This document shows, one piece after another, positions 19,627 through 29,512 of a DNA stretch of 64,000 nt. Location of the stretch: positions 4,062,501 to 4,126,500 of the forward strand of contig NZ_CP041767.1 in NCBI RefSeq assembly GCF_022026395.1, written 5' to 3'. The translations under genes were made by a program, and so were the position numbers. The stretch is from Brevibacillus brevis (lineage in GTDB: Bacteria; Bacillota; Bacilli; Brevibacillales; Brevibacillaceae). A model generated the notes under the pieces. It was given only the letters and a program-made list of their open reading frames with translations. It ran no database searches and had not been told where the DNA came from. Numbering within the stretch: the stretch's first letter is position 1; the number at the start of each line of letters is the position of its first letter.

Positions 19627-22600
19627 TTATAAGCCTCCATTTCAGATTGTCTGCGTTGAGACGAAAACTCCAGTTTGGGCATATCATTCTTTACACGTTC
19701 GATGTGGGATACCAGTTTTTCTGGATAGATGTAAATGGATTTATCCGGATTTATCGTAAGCATGGCCTGTGATTTCGTGATTTTCACCAACGCGACTTGA
19801 TTCATCGGTCCAGCAAGCAGGCTTTCCAAAGCCGTCATTGCTTCACGAGGTTCAATAGAGCCTAGTCCTGCCTGTGCCATCCTCTCCTGATAATCTTTGG
19901 TGGCAACAATGCCTACGTTCGCCCAGTATCCCCAATTCATCACCTTCACTGCACTGAGGCTATGCAACGAAAGCTGGTGCGCGAATATATCTTTAAACGT
20001 ACAACCTGACGCATAATTGCTTTGTCCAGGCGACTTGGTAAATGAATTGATCGATGAGAAGAACATCACAAAATCCAACGGCTCCCGATCAAATACTTGA
20101 GCAATCCGCACGCTAACATCTACCTTGGCCGAAAGTCCGGCACGGAAGCGCTCTTCGTCCATATTCGCGAGACTTTTATCTAGCAGGACAATTGCGGAGT
20201 GAATGACTCCGTTCACTTGTTTGTATCGCTTTTTGATCTCTTCATAAGCAAAATACAAGGACTTGCGATTCGTGGCGTCCGCCGCAATATAGACAGGAGC
20301 AGGTCCGAGCTTGGCAAGTCGATCCACTTTGGCTTGGATCTCTGCATTCTTTTCTCGGCGTCCTATCCAGATGATTTGCGCTTGATACGTGCTGATCATG
20401 TATTCGCTCCAGACTTCTCCAATACCGCCAGCACCTCCAATCACAACATAGACACCACCCTGCCTGTAAGAGGCCTGTTCCCATTGCGGTTGACGTAGTG
20501 GAATCAATTCCTGACGATACCATTTCCCTCCGCGATAAACCGTTGCATTCCCCTCGGCATCTGGCGGAAGTGTGAAAACCTCCTCCATTGGCCAAGCACG
20601 ATCCGCTTCCAGATCAACAAGTCGAATACGCCAGTTGGTGTATTCTTTTGCCATCGAACCGACTAATCCGTAAAGACTGGCATGAATAGGGTTGACCACA
20701 TCGTTTTGATGAATCGGTTGCGTCTGGAAGGTTACGAGACTCCATCCTAGCTCCTTGGTATCGTAGCCCAGCTTGAGCAGCGCTTTCAGCAAGCGAAACA
20801 CATGAAATACACCGCGCTCCTGCTCGATGATCAGGGCCTCTTCTGCCAGGTACTCCAAATCAATCCATGGAGCAATCCAGATGATATGATCAATCGAACC
20901 AACCTGCTCCAGCTTTATCGCTAATTCATCTATACTTTCCGCGGGCGTAATCTCCATAACAGCTGCCTGAGGATAGCGTTGTTGAACAAGGCTTCGGTTC
21001 TCGTCATCCGCACAAACAATCAGAATACGATCAGTTGCAAGTGGCGTTTCCGAACCACGGTTCACTACAACCTCTTCCCAAACAGGGCTGAGCAGCATAG
21101 TTCCAATCAGCGATTCGCTGGAGGTTTCAACCGGCACCTTTATTGCTGTAGGATCGGTTTGGATCTCTCTTTCCAGTACCCGGGATGTGAATCCCTTCAT
21201 CCGTACACAAATCGCTCCACTGTCGTCACATAGGTCTATATCATATTTTTCTACCTTATCCCCTGCTTGGCTGCCGTCACTGTAGCGCACGTATGCCCAC
21301 ATCTCGGTTGTGCACGGGCTGATGATTTCAATCTCCTCCAGGGCAAAAGGCATCACTGGCTTGCGTTTTGCCATACTGTCGGACGACATCACGTGGCGGG
21401 AAGAGAGCGTCAACTCTACAGACGCCTGCAAAGCTGAATCCATCAAACTTGGATGCAAAACAAACTGCTCCTCTGACCCGGTGACCGATAACGGTAAAAC
21501 CAGCTTTGCCAAGACTTGTCCACGCCCGACATATACCTTGTCTATTCCTTTATGTCCGCGTCCATAATCAATTTGAATCGCTCTGAAGAACTCATAGAAT
21601 TCCTCGGATGAAATCACCTGCTCGCCGCACTGCTCTTGCAAAACGGGCAAGTCAAGCATGGGCAACTCCGAGCGCGGAGCAAGCACAGCATTTCCTTGAC
21701 TGTGTACCACGATCTCGGCATCACTGCCCTCTGCTTCGCTATAAATTTGGTAGGATACCTCACCGTCTTCTTCGAGTACGAGTCCCGTATGTACCCGAAC
21801 AGGCTGATCGCCTACAACGATTGGACGAGCCCATACGACATTGTGTAGGTTAATCGCCGTGTCCCCATGGATGTTTTCTCCTATTGCGTGCTCCATCGCG
21901 CTTCTTGCCATCTCCAGATAGGCAACTCCCGGCAACACCCGCTGCCCTTTGACTACGTGATCTGCCAAGAAAAACTCTTCTCCCGTGAAGGTGGAGCTAA
22001 ACCGTTGCTCGGAGAAAGTAGAAGTGTTCTGATGTAGCATGGGATGGATCACGGACGCTGTGATGATAGTTGCCGCTCCCCTTGCATTTGCTTTTGCTTC
22101 ACTCTCCAGTACCCAATGCCGTTCCTTGGCAAAAGGATACGTAGGAAGTGGAATACGAGAATACTGATCGTTCGCAAACAGCTTGTCATAGTCTAATCTA
22201 TATCCCTGCACAAACAATTCCGCGATCACAGATAGCTGCTCCAAATATTCGCTCGCCTGACTCGCCACATGCAGATTCTCGATGCTTTGATTTCCATAAC
22301 GTTTCAAGGCGGTTTGTTCACGATGATCTTTTTCATTTAATTCGGAAACAAAAACCTGAGATGCTCTTCCTGTTTCCAACCACTTTTTCAAAAGCTGGAC
22401 AAGCTCGGCTGTATTTTGAGCAATGCAAGCAAAGCGGTGATGGAAATGCTTTCTTCCTACTAGCAGCGTATAGCTGATATTTCCACAATCCGTCTCCGGT
22501 GCTTTTTCACAAAAGGAAAGCAATTGGACAACCTGCTGGCGTAGCTGCTCAAAAGTGCGCGCCGACAGCACAAGCAAATAGCCAGGCCTTTTCGCGTGAA

Positions 22601-25600
22601 TCCGCTCTATTTGAGGGGCCTCTTCGATTACCATATGCGCATTTGTACCGCTGGCTCCAAAGGAACTGATCGCCGCACAACGTTTGACTTGCGGCTCCAC
22701 CGACCATTCCTTCAGGCTTGTATTGACATAAAACGGGCTGCCATCAAACGTAATGTTTGCGTTCCCTGTTTCAAAATGCAGGGATGGTGCGATTTGTTTG
22801 TGTTTCAATGACAAAAGGATTTTGATGACCCCTGCAACACCTGCTGCGATCTGTGTATGACCAATATTCGTCTTGATCGATCCAATCGCACAAAATTCTT
22901 CTTTATCCGTATAGGCCCGAAAAGCGCGAGTGAGCGCTTGATACTCAATCGGATCTCCCAGCTTGGTTCCTGTTCCATGAGCCTCGACCATCGTAATTTG
23001 CTCAGGATTGATGTCAAATGTATCGTAGACTTTGCGTTCCAAGCGCTCCTGAGATTTCGCACTCGGCGCAGTAATCCCATTCGTCGTCCCATCCTGATTG
23101 ATACCCGAGCCTCGAATGACACCGTAAATATGGTCACCGCAAGCCATCGCTTCCGACAGACGTTTCAGTACAACGACACCAGCGCCTTCCCCCGTTGCAA
23201 AACCATCAGCCCGCTCATCAAACGTATGGCAGCGTCCCGTCGGTGACAGCATACCTGCCCGCTTGGCAGACAAATAGAATCCTGGCGTTGATTGAATGAA
23301 GACACCACCTGCCAATGCCATGTCGACCTCACCTGTCCGCAAGGCTTGACACGCCATATGAATCGCCACCAACGAGCTGGAGCAAGCGGTATCAATCGTG
23401 ACGGCAGGTCCCTGCAAGTCCAGGTGATAAGCAACCCGAGCTGGCACAATGGACTCCATATTACCCCAGAAGGCTTGGGCAGGAGGGTTCTCTCCCACGA
23501 GACGGTCGTAATCACCTTTGGCGCATCCTGCGTAGACGCCGCATTGGACTCCTTGCACCCCTTGACCCGCATAGCCAGCATCCTCCAACGCTTTCCAGGA
23601 TTCCTCCAAAAAGAAGCGTTGCTGCGGGTCCATATAGTCAGCTTCCAGACCGGATATGTTGAAAAACAGCGGATCAAACAAATCAATATTTTCAACAAGT
23701 CCGCCGTATTGATAGCCTTCCGCGTCGTCCAGGCCGTACGCCGATAAATCCCAGCGTCTCACTTTCGTAAGTAAATCCGATCCGTTCACCAAGTGCTCCC
23801 ATAAGTCGTCAGCGTTGCCAGCGGAGGCAAACGTACCGCTCATCCCAATAATGGCAATGGGTTCAGTGAGGTACGAAGCTTTTTCTGACATGCTCCCTGT
23901 TTCCGCTGAAAGCATTGGAGCTGCTTGAATGAATGGCTCGGTCTGAATAGCAGAGACGGACTCTTCCCTCTGCTCGGATAGACTGATCTTCTGCCCTAAC
24001 GCTCGAGCAATGACCTCATTGTACTCTGACAAAATATAACCTGTAAGTTGATTTACCGTACTGTAATCAAAAAGAATCGTCGTCTCAATTTCAATCACCA
24101 ACGCTTGATTGATCTCTTGCACCAATCGAACGCCAAGAATCGAATCCAATCCATAATCTCTGAAAGGCTCGTCCACATCGATCGAATCGACCTCGACTTC
24201 CAATGCGGTAACCAGCTTTTCAATAATCATATCCTTCACATAATCCGTCACCGTCTGCTCGGTCACCACAGACTCGCTTGGAATGTATTGCGGCGCTGGC
24301 TGCGAAGAGACTTTTCCTTCTGGTTTTGCCTGCTGTTCAGTCTCGCGCGCGATAGGCGAAACAGTCGCTCCGACACGAACACCAGGGTGAAGGACGCCAT
24401 CGCTTTTTCCAATGACGATCTGTTGTCCCAGATCATGCGCTTCCCGAGCTGGAAAAGAGATCGTGTGAAATCCTTCCTTTTCCAGTACTTTTTGCCAACA
24501 TGCCGGGGTTAAGGCAGGAGAACCAGGAATACGTACATCTGTATCTTCAGACAGCCACCATCCCTCCAAAAGACCAAAGGTCAGATGAAGGAACAAGGAA
24601 TTACTGCTAATCTCATTTAAAAGAACCAATCCGTTTTCTCGTAAAACCGCTTTGGTATGGCGCAAGGTTCTGTGAATATCTTTGGTGGCATGCAACACAT
24701 TCGCCGCAATCACCAGATCGTAATAGCCCTCTCGTACTCCTTGCTCCGCAAAAGGCGCCTCCACATTAAAAATTTGATAGGTCAGATACGGAACATGCGG
24801 TCCATATTCCTTTTGTGCGAACATCAAAAATGCTTTGGAGATGTCCGTATAGCAATATTCTTCGATAAACTCCTGATAAGGCTTCAGCTTTTCAAAAACA
24901 AAGGTGCTCGTTCCACCCGTCCCCGCACCAATCTCTAGGATGCGAATTTTTGCAGAGGGTTCTTTTTTCACCCGTTCTTCCACATAGGTTGCGACTGTTT
25001 CCGCGAGCACTTCATTGTAGTGATCTGCCACAGGGTTATTTTTATAAATATGTTGAACCAATTCCATTGACGAACCCGGAAACATGACATCTGTAGCAAG
25101 TCGCTTGCCTGTAACAATGTGCGGGAGAGATTTCATCGTAGCTTCCAGCAATCTTATCCGCACTTCCAGATTGGCATCTTCTCGCCATGCCACCTTACGT
25201 CGATCCCATTCTTCCCATACTGCGTCTACCTCGATCAAAGTCGGATCGACCACCAGGCATTGCTCTCCATCATAGCCATCGAGATAGCCGTGACGAGTTA
25301 ACATCGCTATACTTTCTTCCATCCATTTTTCATAACGCGGAGGGAAGCCTGTTTTTGCCTTGAGGTCGGCGACATTCACACTCTTGGCAGTAAACCACCC
25401 GATCGACTGCATTTGCGCCCATAACAGCTTGGCGAGAAGCTTGTCCATCTCCTTCCACAATTCGGGATGGGTATTGGGCAAGCGATCCGGTCGCTCTGTT
25501 TTGGGCAGCCAATAGCGTTCCCCTCTAAAAGGATAGGCGGGCAAAGGCACTCGGGTGTATTTGCCGTTGTTATAGAAGGAACTCCAATCCAGTTTGTATC

Positions 25601-27836
25601 CTTTTACAAATAAATCGGCAAGCGTGGACAGCATTTCTTTCCTTGACTGGTTGGTTAGCGAACGGTTCTCTGCTACTTCAGCCATTAACTTTTCTCCGAA
25701 CTCTTTCAAGCTCGCATCTAGCCGCACAGAATCCGCTTCATCCTGGACAAAATAATCAGCAGCTGTTCCCGTTTCTTTTACTTCCGTGATTTTTTGCCGT
25801 AATTCCTCTGCGTCCTTGGCAATAAACATGCAACGGTGCGAAAAATGACTTCTTCCTGTGAATAAGGTATAGGAAATATCTTGTTCGTGAAAACGTCCCG
25901 CTTCTTTTGCTAACCACCGGGACATTTCATCCAGTTTTTGCGTGAGAGCTGACTCGCTCTTCGCTGAAAACGGGAACAAGTAATAAGCTCCTGCTTGCTG
26001 ATTGCTTGATTGCGGCTGTACCGTCGGCGCTTCTTCCAGAATCAGATGACAATTGGTTCCGTTCGATCCTAGAGCGCTCACACCTGCTCTTCGCGGAGTG
26101 GCATCACTGGTATTCCATTCCATGAGCTCGGTATTGATGAAAAAGGGACTTCCGCTCAATTTGATATGTTTATTGACTTCTTTGACGCTGATCGTCGGAG
26201 CGATCTTTTTATATTTCATCGCCATGACGACTTTAAACAGACTCGCCAGTCCCGATGTCATCGTGGCATGACCGATGTTGGGCTTATGTGACCCAATCGC
26301 GCAAAACTGTGCTTTATCCGTAAAAGAACGAAATGCTTCAATTAACGCCTTCACTTCAATAGGGTCACCCAGCTGCGTTCCAGTCCCATGCGTTTCGATA
26401 TAACTGATCGTCTCCGGATCAACCCCTGCCTTTTCATAGGCATCCACAATCAATTCTTTTTGGGCAAGCATGCTGGGTGCGGTAATCCCGTTTGACTTTC
26501 CTGTCTGATTCACCGTTGAGCCTTTGATGATTGCATAAATATGGTCGCCATCTTCCACTGCTTTCGCAACTGGTTTCAGTACGACCGCTCCAACGCCTTC
26601 TCCAAACACCATGCCATTTGCAGCATTATCAAAGGTGTTGCATGTTCCATCCGGTGAGACCACCCCCATTTGGGAGGACATCACAAAAAATTCAGGGGAG
26701 CTGTGAATCGCCACGCCGCCTGCAAGAGCCATTTCGGTTTCTCCCCTGCGAAGACTGTCGCAAGCCAAATGAATGGCTACCAAAGCAGAGGAACAAGCTG
26801 TATCAACAGCAAGACTGGGGCCTTTGAGATTGAAAAAATAGGAGAGTCTTGCCCCTAGCATCGACATTTCATTGCCTAGCATCGTTTGTGAAGAGACACC
26901 TTCGGCCAACATGGATTTTTCTTTGTAGTCTGATTGGCGTCCCCCGACAAATACACCTAATTTTCTCCCCGATAACTGTTCAACCGAGTATCCGCTATCT
27001 TCAAAAGCTTTATAGGACTCTTGCAGGAACAACCGTTGTTGAGGGTCCATACTTTTTGCTTCATCAGGGGTAATATTGAAAAAGGATGCATCAAATTGAT
27101 CAATGTCCTTGAGAAGACCGCCGTAATATTGATCTGCTTCCCAGCCACTGCGTGTTATTTCCTCGATACAACTGTCCCCGGACGCAAGATGCTCCCAAAA
27201 CTCTTCAACCGAATCCGAGCCAGCAAATCTGCCAGCTATACCGATGATCGCGATATCGGAGTGACGAATTTCGTTTGCGAAAACAGTAGGCAGGATTTGG
27301 CTCTCGTCTGCTGCCATCTCGGTTGCAAATTGCAGAGAGATATATTCCGCCAGCTCACCCACCTCTGTATAATCAAAAATAGCTTCTACGCCAAGATTGA
27401 TCCCCAAGTCAGCATTGATTGCTTCTATTAATTCGACCGCTAATACAGAATGGATGCCGAGCTCGATGAAGCTTTTATCGAAATTCAAGGCTTCCACAGG
27501 TGTATCCAATAGGTGAGCAATGATTTTACCTATCTTGCTCGCAATCGTTGATGAACCGTTATCGGACTGGGTACGACTTGCTGGCTGATATTTTTCGAAA
27601 ATATGCGCGGCTAGCAGCTTGGTATTCTCATGATCAAAAACGACCTCAATCCCCAAGTCAATGCCTAGCTTCCTATTCATCATCTCTACCATTTCTACTG
27701 ACAATACCGAGCTGATACCCAATTCCACAAAACTTTTATCGAAATCCAAGGGATTCGTCGTATCTTTTAACAAGTCGGTCATTACTTCTTTCACTATGGT
27801 TTCCACATCATGTAATGAATGAAAAAGTACCTTCAT
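19623..27836 (-). CDS. trans-AT polyketide synthase, ACP-ACP-KS-cMT-ACP-KS-DH-KR
   Basis: This 2737-residue protein appears to begin the chain. The N-terminus carries two adjacent carriers with unusual signatures, GISSV (about residue 41) and GIHSV (about 127); both keep the Ser. Then a KS with DTACSSA (345), ETHGTGT and NIGH, a C-methyltransferase with LEIGAGTGGTS (968), ACP GLDSI (1230), a KS with DTACSSS (1485) and EAHGTGT, a DH with HVVKGQRVLP (1958) and DSALQ (2133), and a KR with GGAGGIG and Tyr in GQSNYASGC (2606). It ends after the KR with no carrier, so the module is finished by the cMT-ACP at the start of the next protein. No starter-loading enzyme domain (AL, GNAT or AT) is seen, so the starter is probably loaded in trans onto the N-terminal ACPs. 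A GGGGGGAG site lies just before the start. Confidence 0.95.
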   Translation of the reverse strand: MKVLFHSLHDVETIVKEVMTDLLKDTTNPLDFDKSFVELGISSVLSVEMVEMMNRKLGIDLGIEVVFDHENTKLLAAHIFEKYQPASRTQSDNGSSTIASKIGKIIAHLLDTPVEALNFDKSFIELGIHSVLAVELIEAINADLGINLGVEAIFDYTEVGELAEYISLQFATEMAADESQILPTVFANEIRHSDIAIIGIAGRFAGSDSVEEFWEHLASGDSCIEEITRSGWEADQYYGGLLKDIDQFDASFFNITPDEAKSMDPQQRLFLQESYKAFEDSGYSVEQLSGRKLGVFVGGRQSDYKEKSMLAEGVSSQTMLGNEMSMLGARLSYFFNLKGPSLAVDTACSSALVAIHLACDSLRRGETEMALAGGVAIHSSPEFFVMSSQMGVVSPDGTCNTFDNAANGMVFGEGVGAVVLKPVAKAVEDGDHIYAIIKGSTVNQTGKSNGITAPSMLAQKELIVDAYEKAGVDPETISYIETHGTGTQLGDPIEVKALIEAFRSFTDKAQFCAIGSHKPNIGHATMTSGLASLFKVVMAMKYKKIAPTISVKEVNKHIKLSGSPFFINTELMEWNTSDATPRRAGVSALGSNGTNCHLILEEAPTVQPQSSNQQAGAYYLFPFSAKSESALTQKLDEMSRWLAKEAGRFHEQDISYTLFTGRSHFSHRCMFIAKDAEELRQKITEVKETGTAADYFVQDEADSVRLDASLKEFGEKLMAEVAENRSLTNQSRKEMLSTLADLFVKGYKLDWSSFYNNGKYTRVPLPAYPFRGERYWLPKTERPDRLPNTHPELWKEMDKLLAKLLWAQMQSIGWFTAKSVNVADLKAKTGFPPRYEKWMEESIAMLTRHGYLDGYDGEQCLVVDPTLIEVDAVWEEWDRRKVAWREDANLEVRIRLLEATMKSLPHIVTGKRLATDVMFPGSSMELVQHIYKNNPVADHYNEVLAETVATYVEERVKKEPSAKIRILEIGAGTGGTSTFVFEKLKPYQEFIEEYCYTDISKAFLMFAQKEYGPHVPYLTYQIFNVEAPFAEQGVREGYYDLVIAANVLHATKDIHRTLRHTKAVLRENGLVLLNEISSNSLFLHLTFGLLEGWWLSEDTDVRIPGSPALTPACWQKVLEKEGFHTISFPAREAHDLGQQIVIGKSDGVLHPGVRVGATVSPIARETEQQAKPEGKVSSQPAPQYIPSESVVTEQTVTDYVKDMIIEKLVTALEVEVDSIDVDEPFRDYGLDSILGVRLVQEINQALVIEIETTILFDYSTVNQLTGYILSEYNEVIARALGQKISLSEQREESVSAIQTEPFIQAAPMLSAETGSMSEKASYLTEPIAIIGMSGTFASAGNADDLWEHLVNGSDLLTKVRRWDLSAYGLDDAEGYQYGGLVENIDLFDPLFFNISGLEADYMDPQQRFFLEESWKALEDAGYAGQGVQGVQCGVYAGCAKGDYDRLVGENPPAQAFWGNMESIVPARVAYHLDLQGPAVTIDTACSSSLVAIHMACQALRTGEVDMALAGGVFIQSTPGFYLSAKRAGMLSPTGRCHTFDERADGFATGEGAGVVVLKRLSEAMACGDHIYGVIRGSGINQDGTTNGITAPSAKSQERLERKVYDTFDINPEQITMVEAHGTGTKLGDPIEYQALTRAFRAYTDKEEFCAIGSIKTNIGHTQIAAGVAGVIKILLSLKHKQIAPSLHFETGNANITFDGSPFYVNTSLKEWSVEPQVKRCAAISSFGASGTNAHMVIEEAPQIERIHAKRPGYLLVLSARTFEQLRQQVVQLLSFCEKAPETDCGNISYTLLVGRKHFHHRFACIAQNTAELVQLLKKWLETGRASQVFVSELNEKDHREQTALKRYGNQSIENLHVASQASEYLEQLSVIAELFVQGYRLDYDKLFANDQYSRIPLPTYPFAKERHWVLESEAKANARGAATIITASVIHPMLHQNTSTFSEQRFSSTFTGEEFFLADHVVKGQRVLPGVAYLEMARSAMEHAIGENIHGDTAINLHNVVWARPIVVGDQPVRVHTGLVLEEDGEVSYQIYSEAEGSDAEIVVHSQGNAVLAPRSELPMLDLPVLQEQCGEQVISSEEFYEFFRAIQIDYGRGHKGIDKVYVGRGQVLAKLVLPLSVTGSEEQFVLHPSLMDSALQASVELTLSSRHVMSSDSMAKRKPVMPFALEEIEIISPCTTEMWAYVRYSDGSQAGDKVEKYDIDLCDDSGAICVRMKGFTSRVLEREIQTDPTAIKVPVETSSESLIGTMLLSPVWEEVVVNRGSETPLATDRILIVCADDENRSLVQQRYPQAAVMEITPAESIDELAIKLEQVGSIDHIIWIAPWIDLEYLAEEALIIEQERGVFHVFRLLKALLKLGYDTKELGWSLVTFQTQPIHQNDVVNPIHASLYGLVGSMAKEYTNWRIRLVDLEADRAWPMEEVFTLPPDAEGNATVYRGGKWYRQELIPLRQPQWEQASYRQGGVYVVIGGAGGIGEVWSEYMISTYQAQIIWIGRREKNAEIQAKVDRLAKLGPAPVYIAADATNRKSLYFAYEEIKKRYKQVNGVIHSAIVLLDKSLANMDEERFRAGLSAKVDVSVRIAQVFDREPLDFVMFFSSINSFTKSPGQSNYASGCTFKDIFAHQLSLHSLSAVKVMNWGYWANVGIVATKDYQERMAQAGLGSIEPREAMTALESLLAGPMNQVALVKITKSQAMLTINPDKSIYIYPEKLVSHIERVKNDMPKLEFSSQRRQSEMEAYK

Positions 27837-27856
27837 ACTCGACTCCCCCCTTTCTT

Positions 27857-28672
27857 CTACACCGTTTTCTCACCAACAGCCATGTACAGCTGTCTGAGAA
27901 TGGAATGACCTTCCGTATTCAGCATGTTTCGCCATGCCACAGATAGCTTGCCCAGCGCCTTACTGGACAAATAACCGTCACGCACCAACTGCACAGGTAT
28001 GCCTACACCCTCCGACTTTAGAAACATTTCGTACCCGAGAAGCTCACTGTGAGCGCAAATGACTTCGAAATCTATTTTTCCGAGTCCGCCTTGTTTTAGC
28101 ACCGTTGGCAGTTCACGACCGATTTTCGGGTTGCCACCTTCCGCATAGCGTGCCGCACAGTAGGCATCATATAGCTCTCGCAATTCTGGTACATGTGGGG
28201 TGGTCATGATATGCATCTCGAAATCATTGTCGATGAATACCGCTTTGCCACTTGGTTTTAACAACCTCGCTACTTCACGAACCGCACCAACTGGGTCGGG
28301 CAAATGTTCCAATACGAGTCGCGTAATGGCAAAATCATAGGAATCGCTGGGTAAGCCCGTTTCCATAATCGATCCCGCGATGATCTCAAATCGATCCGAT
28401 TGCGTTTTTGTCAAATAGTTTTGGGAATAATCAACGAGAAGAGGATCGATCTCCAATCCCGTCACTCTGCCATTTGGAAACGCCTGCATGACCTTTTCCA
28501 TCACGAATCCCGGGCCCGAGCCCAGCTCTATGACCGACATCCCATCTGTCAGACCAAACTCGATATAATGCTTCAGCTCCTTATCCCAGAACAGCTCCAC
28601 CTGCGATTTCAAGCGTTCTATTTCTACCTCAACATTCGTTGCAATGTTTGCGATTTGATAAGAACCTTCCAT
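27857..28672 (-). CDS. SAM-dependent methyltransferase (class I), polyketide cluster tailoring
   Basis: A 271-residue free-standing class I methyltransferase. The SAM-binding glycine-rich motif reads VIELGSGPGF near residues 47-56. The acidic ribose-binding residue follows in GLEIDP, and the post-I motifs ITRLVLEHLPDP and LLKPSGKAVFID are typical of the Methyltransf_11/25 group. It lies 20 bp upstream of the first megasynthase and 8 bp after the hydrolase gene, so it is clearly in the operon. The megasynthases have their own C-methyltransferase domains, so this enzyme more probably methylates an oxygen or nitrogen of the product or an intermediate; the acceptor cannot be read from the sequence. 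Confidence 0.85.
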   Translation of the reverse strand: MEGSYQIANIATNVEVEIERLKSQVELFWDKELKHYIEFGLTDGMSVIELGSGPGFVMEKVMQAFPNGRVTGLEIDPLLVDYSQNYLTKTQSDRFEIIAGSIMETGLPSDSYDFAITRLVLEHLPDPVGAVREVARLLKPSGKAVFIDNDFEMHIMTTPHVPELRELYDAYCAARYAEGGNPKIGRELPTVLKQGGLGKIDFEVICAHSELLGYEMFLKSEGVGIPVQLVRDGYLSSKALGKLSVAWRNMLNTEGHSILRQLYMAVGEKTV

Positions 28673-28680
28673 GTTATTCC

Positions 28681-29475
28681 CTACCTCCGCTGTTCAGATA
28701 TCGATTCGTTTAAAAAAGCCAAAATCTCGCCCGCAACAGCTTCCCATTCAGGATCAAGCATCATATCGTGACTGATATTTGGGAAAAGAACAGGCTCGAT
28801 TCCGTATGCTTTGCCAATTCGGCGCGTTGTTTTCTCAGAAATCATCCGATCCTGCTTGGAGCCGATAACCAGCATCGGAGCTTTCGCACTGATGGTTTTT
28901 GGAACAATTTTTCCATTCATCTCAGTTCTTGCTTTCAGTGATTCCGGCTGCAAGAGCTTCACCCACTCGTCCTTTTTTTCCATCGGCAGCTCCTTGGAAA
29001 AAAAGACATTGGCAAGCAGCGAGGCATCTCTTTTTTCGTTATATGTAAACAACTGCATAGCTTCTTTAAAATTTTTGAACATCAATCGGAATAGGTCACG
29101 CATCCCGCCATGTGGAGGAATCGAGGCAACGAGTACGGTACCCGAGATTATATCTGGATACTGGTGCAAGATCTTCTGCACAATTCCTCCGCCCATGGAG
29201 TGCCCGATTAGGACTGGCTTGTTTTTTAGACGACCTATCACTTCAAGAACATCATCCGTGTAATCCTGTAGGGTGTAGGTATGAAGATGGTCAAAGCCGT
29301 CACTTTCACCGTGCCCACGAAAGCTCAGCGCATAGGAAGAAAAGCCTTTGTCCGCAAAATAAGGAAGGAAGTTTTTTTCCCAACACCATGCTCCATGACA
29401 TGCTCCATGCACAAAAAGAAGAGGCGCTTCGCTAGAAACGCCCTCAGGATGGTATTCTACTAGTTCCAAATTCAT
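28681..29475 (-). CDS. alpha/beta hydrolase in polyketide operon
   Basis: A 264-residue alpha/beta-hydrolase-fold protein. The oxyanion region FVHGACHGAWCW is near residues 22-33, the nucleophile elbow GHSMGG is complete, and the acid (GSKQDRM) and the His (NISHDMM) are in the expected order near the C-terminus. It lies between the acyltransferase gene and the methyltransferase gene, with 37 bp and 8 bp gaps. In such clusters this kind of enzyme can act as an editing or type II thioesterase, or as a tailoring esterase. The sequence does not distinguish these. No thioesterase domain is visible in the part of the assembly line inside this window, but the line continues past the left edge. Confidence 0.82.
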   Translation of the reverse strand: MNLELVEYHPEGVSSEAPLLFVHGACHGAWCWEKNFLPYFADKGFSSYALSFRGHGESDGFDHLHTYTLQDYTDDVLEVIGRLKNKPVLIGHSMGGGIVQKILHQYPDIISGTVLVASIPPHGGMRDLFRLMFKNFKEAMQLFTYNEKRDASLLANVFFSKELPMEKKDEWVKLLQPESLKARTEMNGKIVPKTISAKAPMLVIGSKQDRMISEKTTRRIGKAYGIEPVLFPNISHDMMLDPEWEAVAGEILAFLNESISEQRR

Positions 29476-29512
29476 TTTCGCCGTTCCTTTCTTATTTGAG
29501 AGTCATTCTTCT

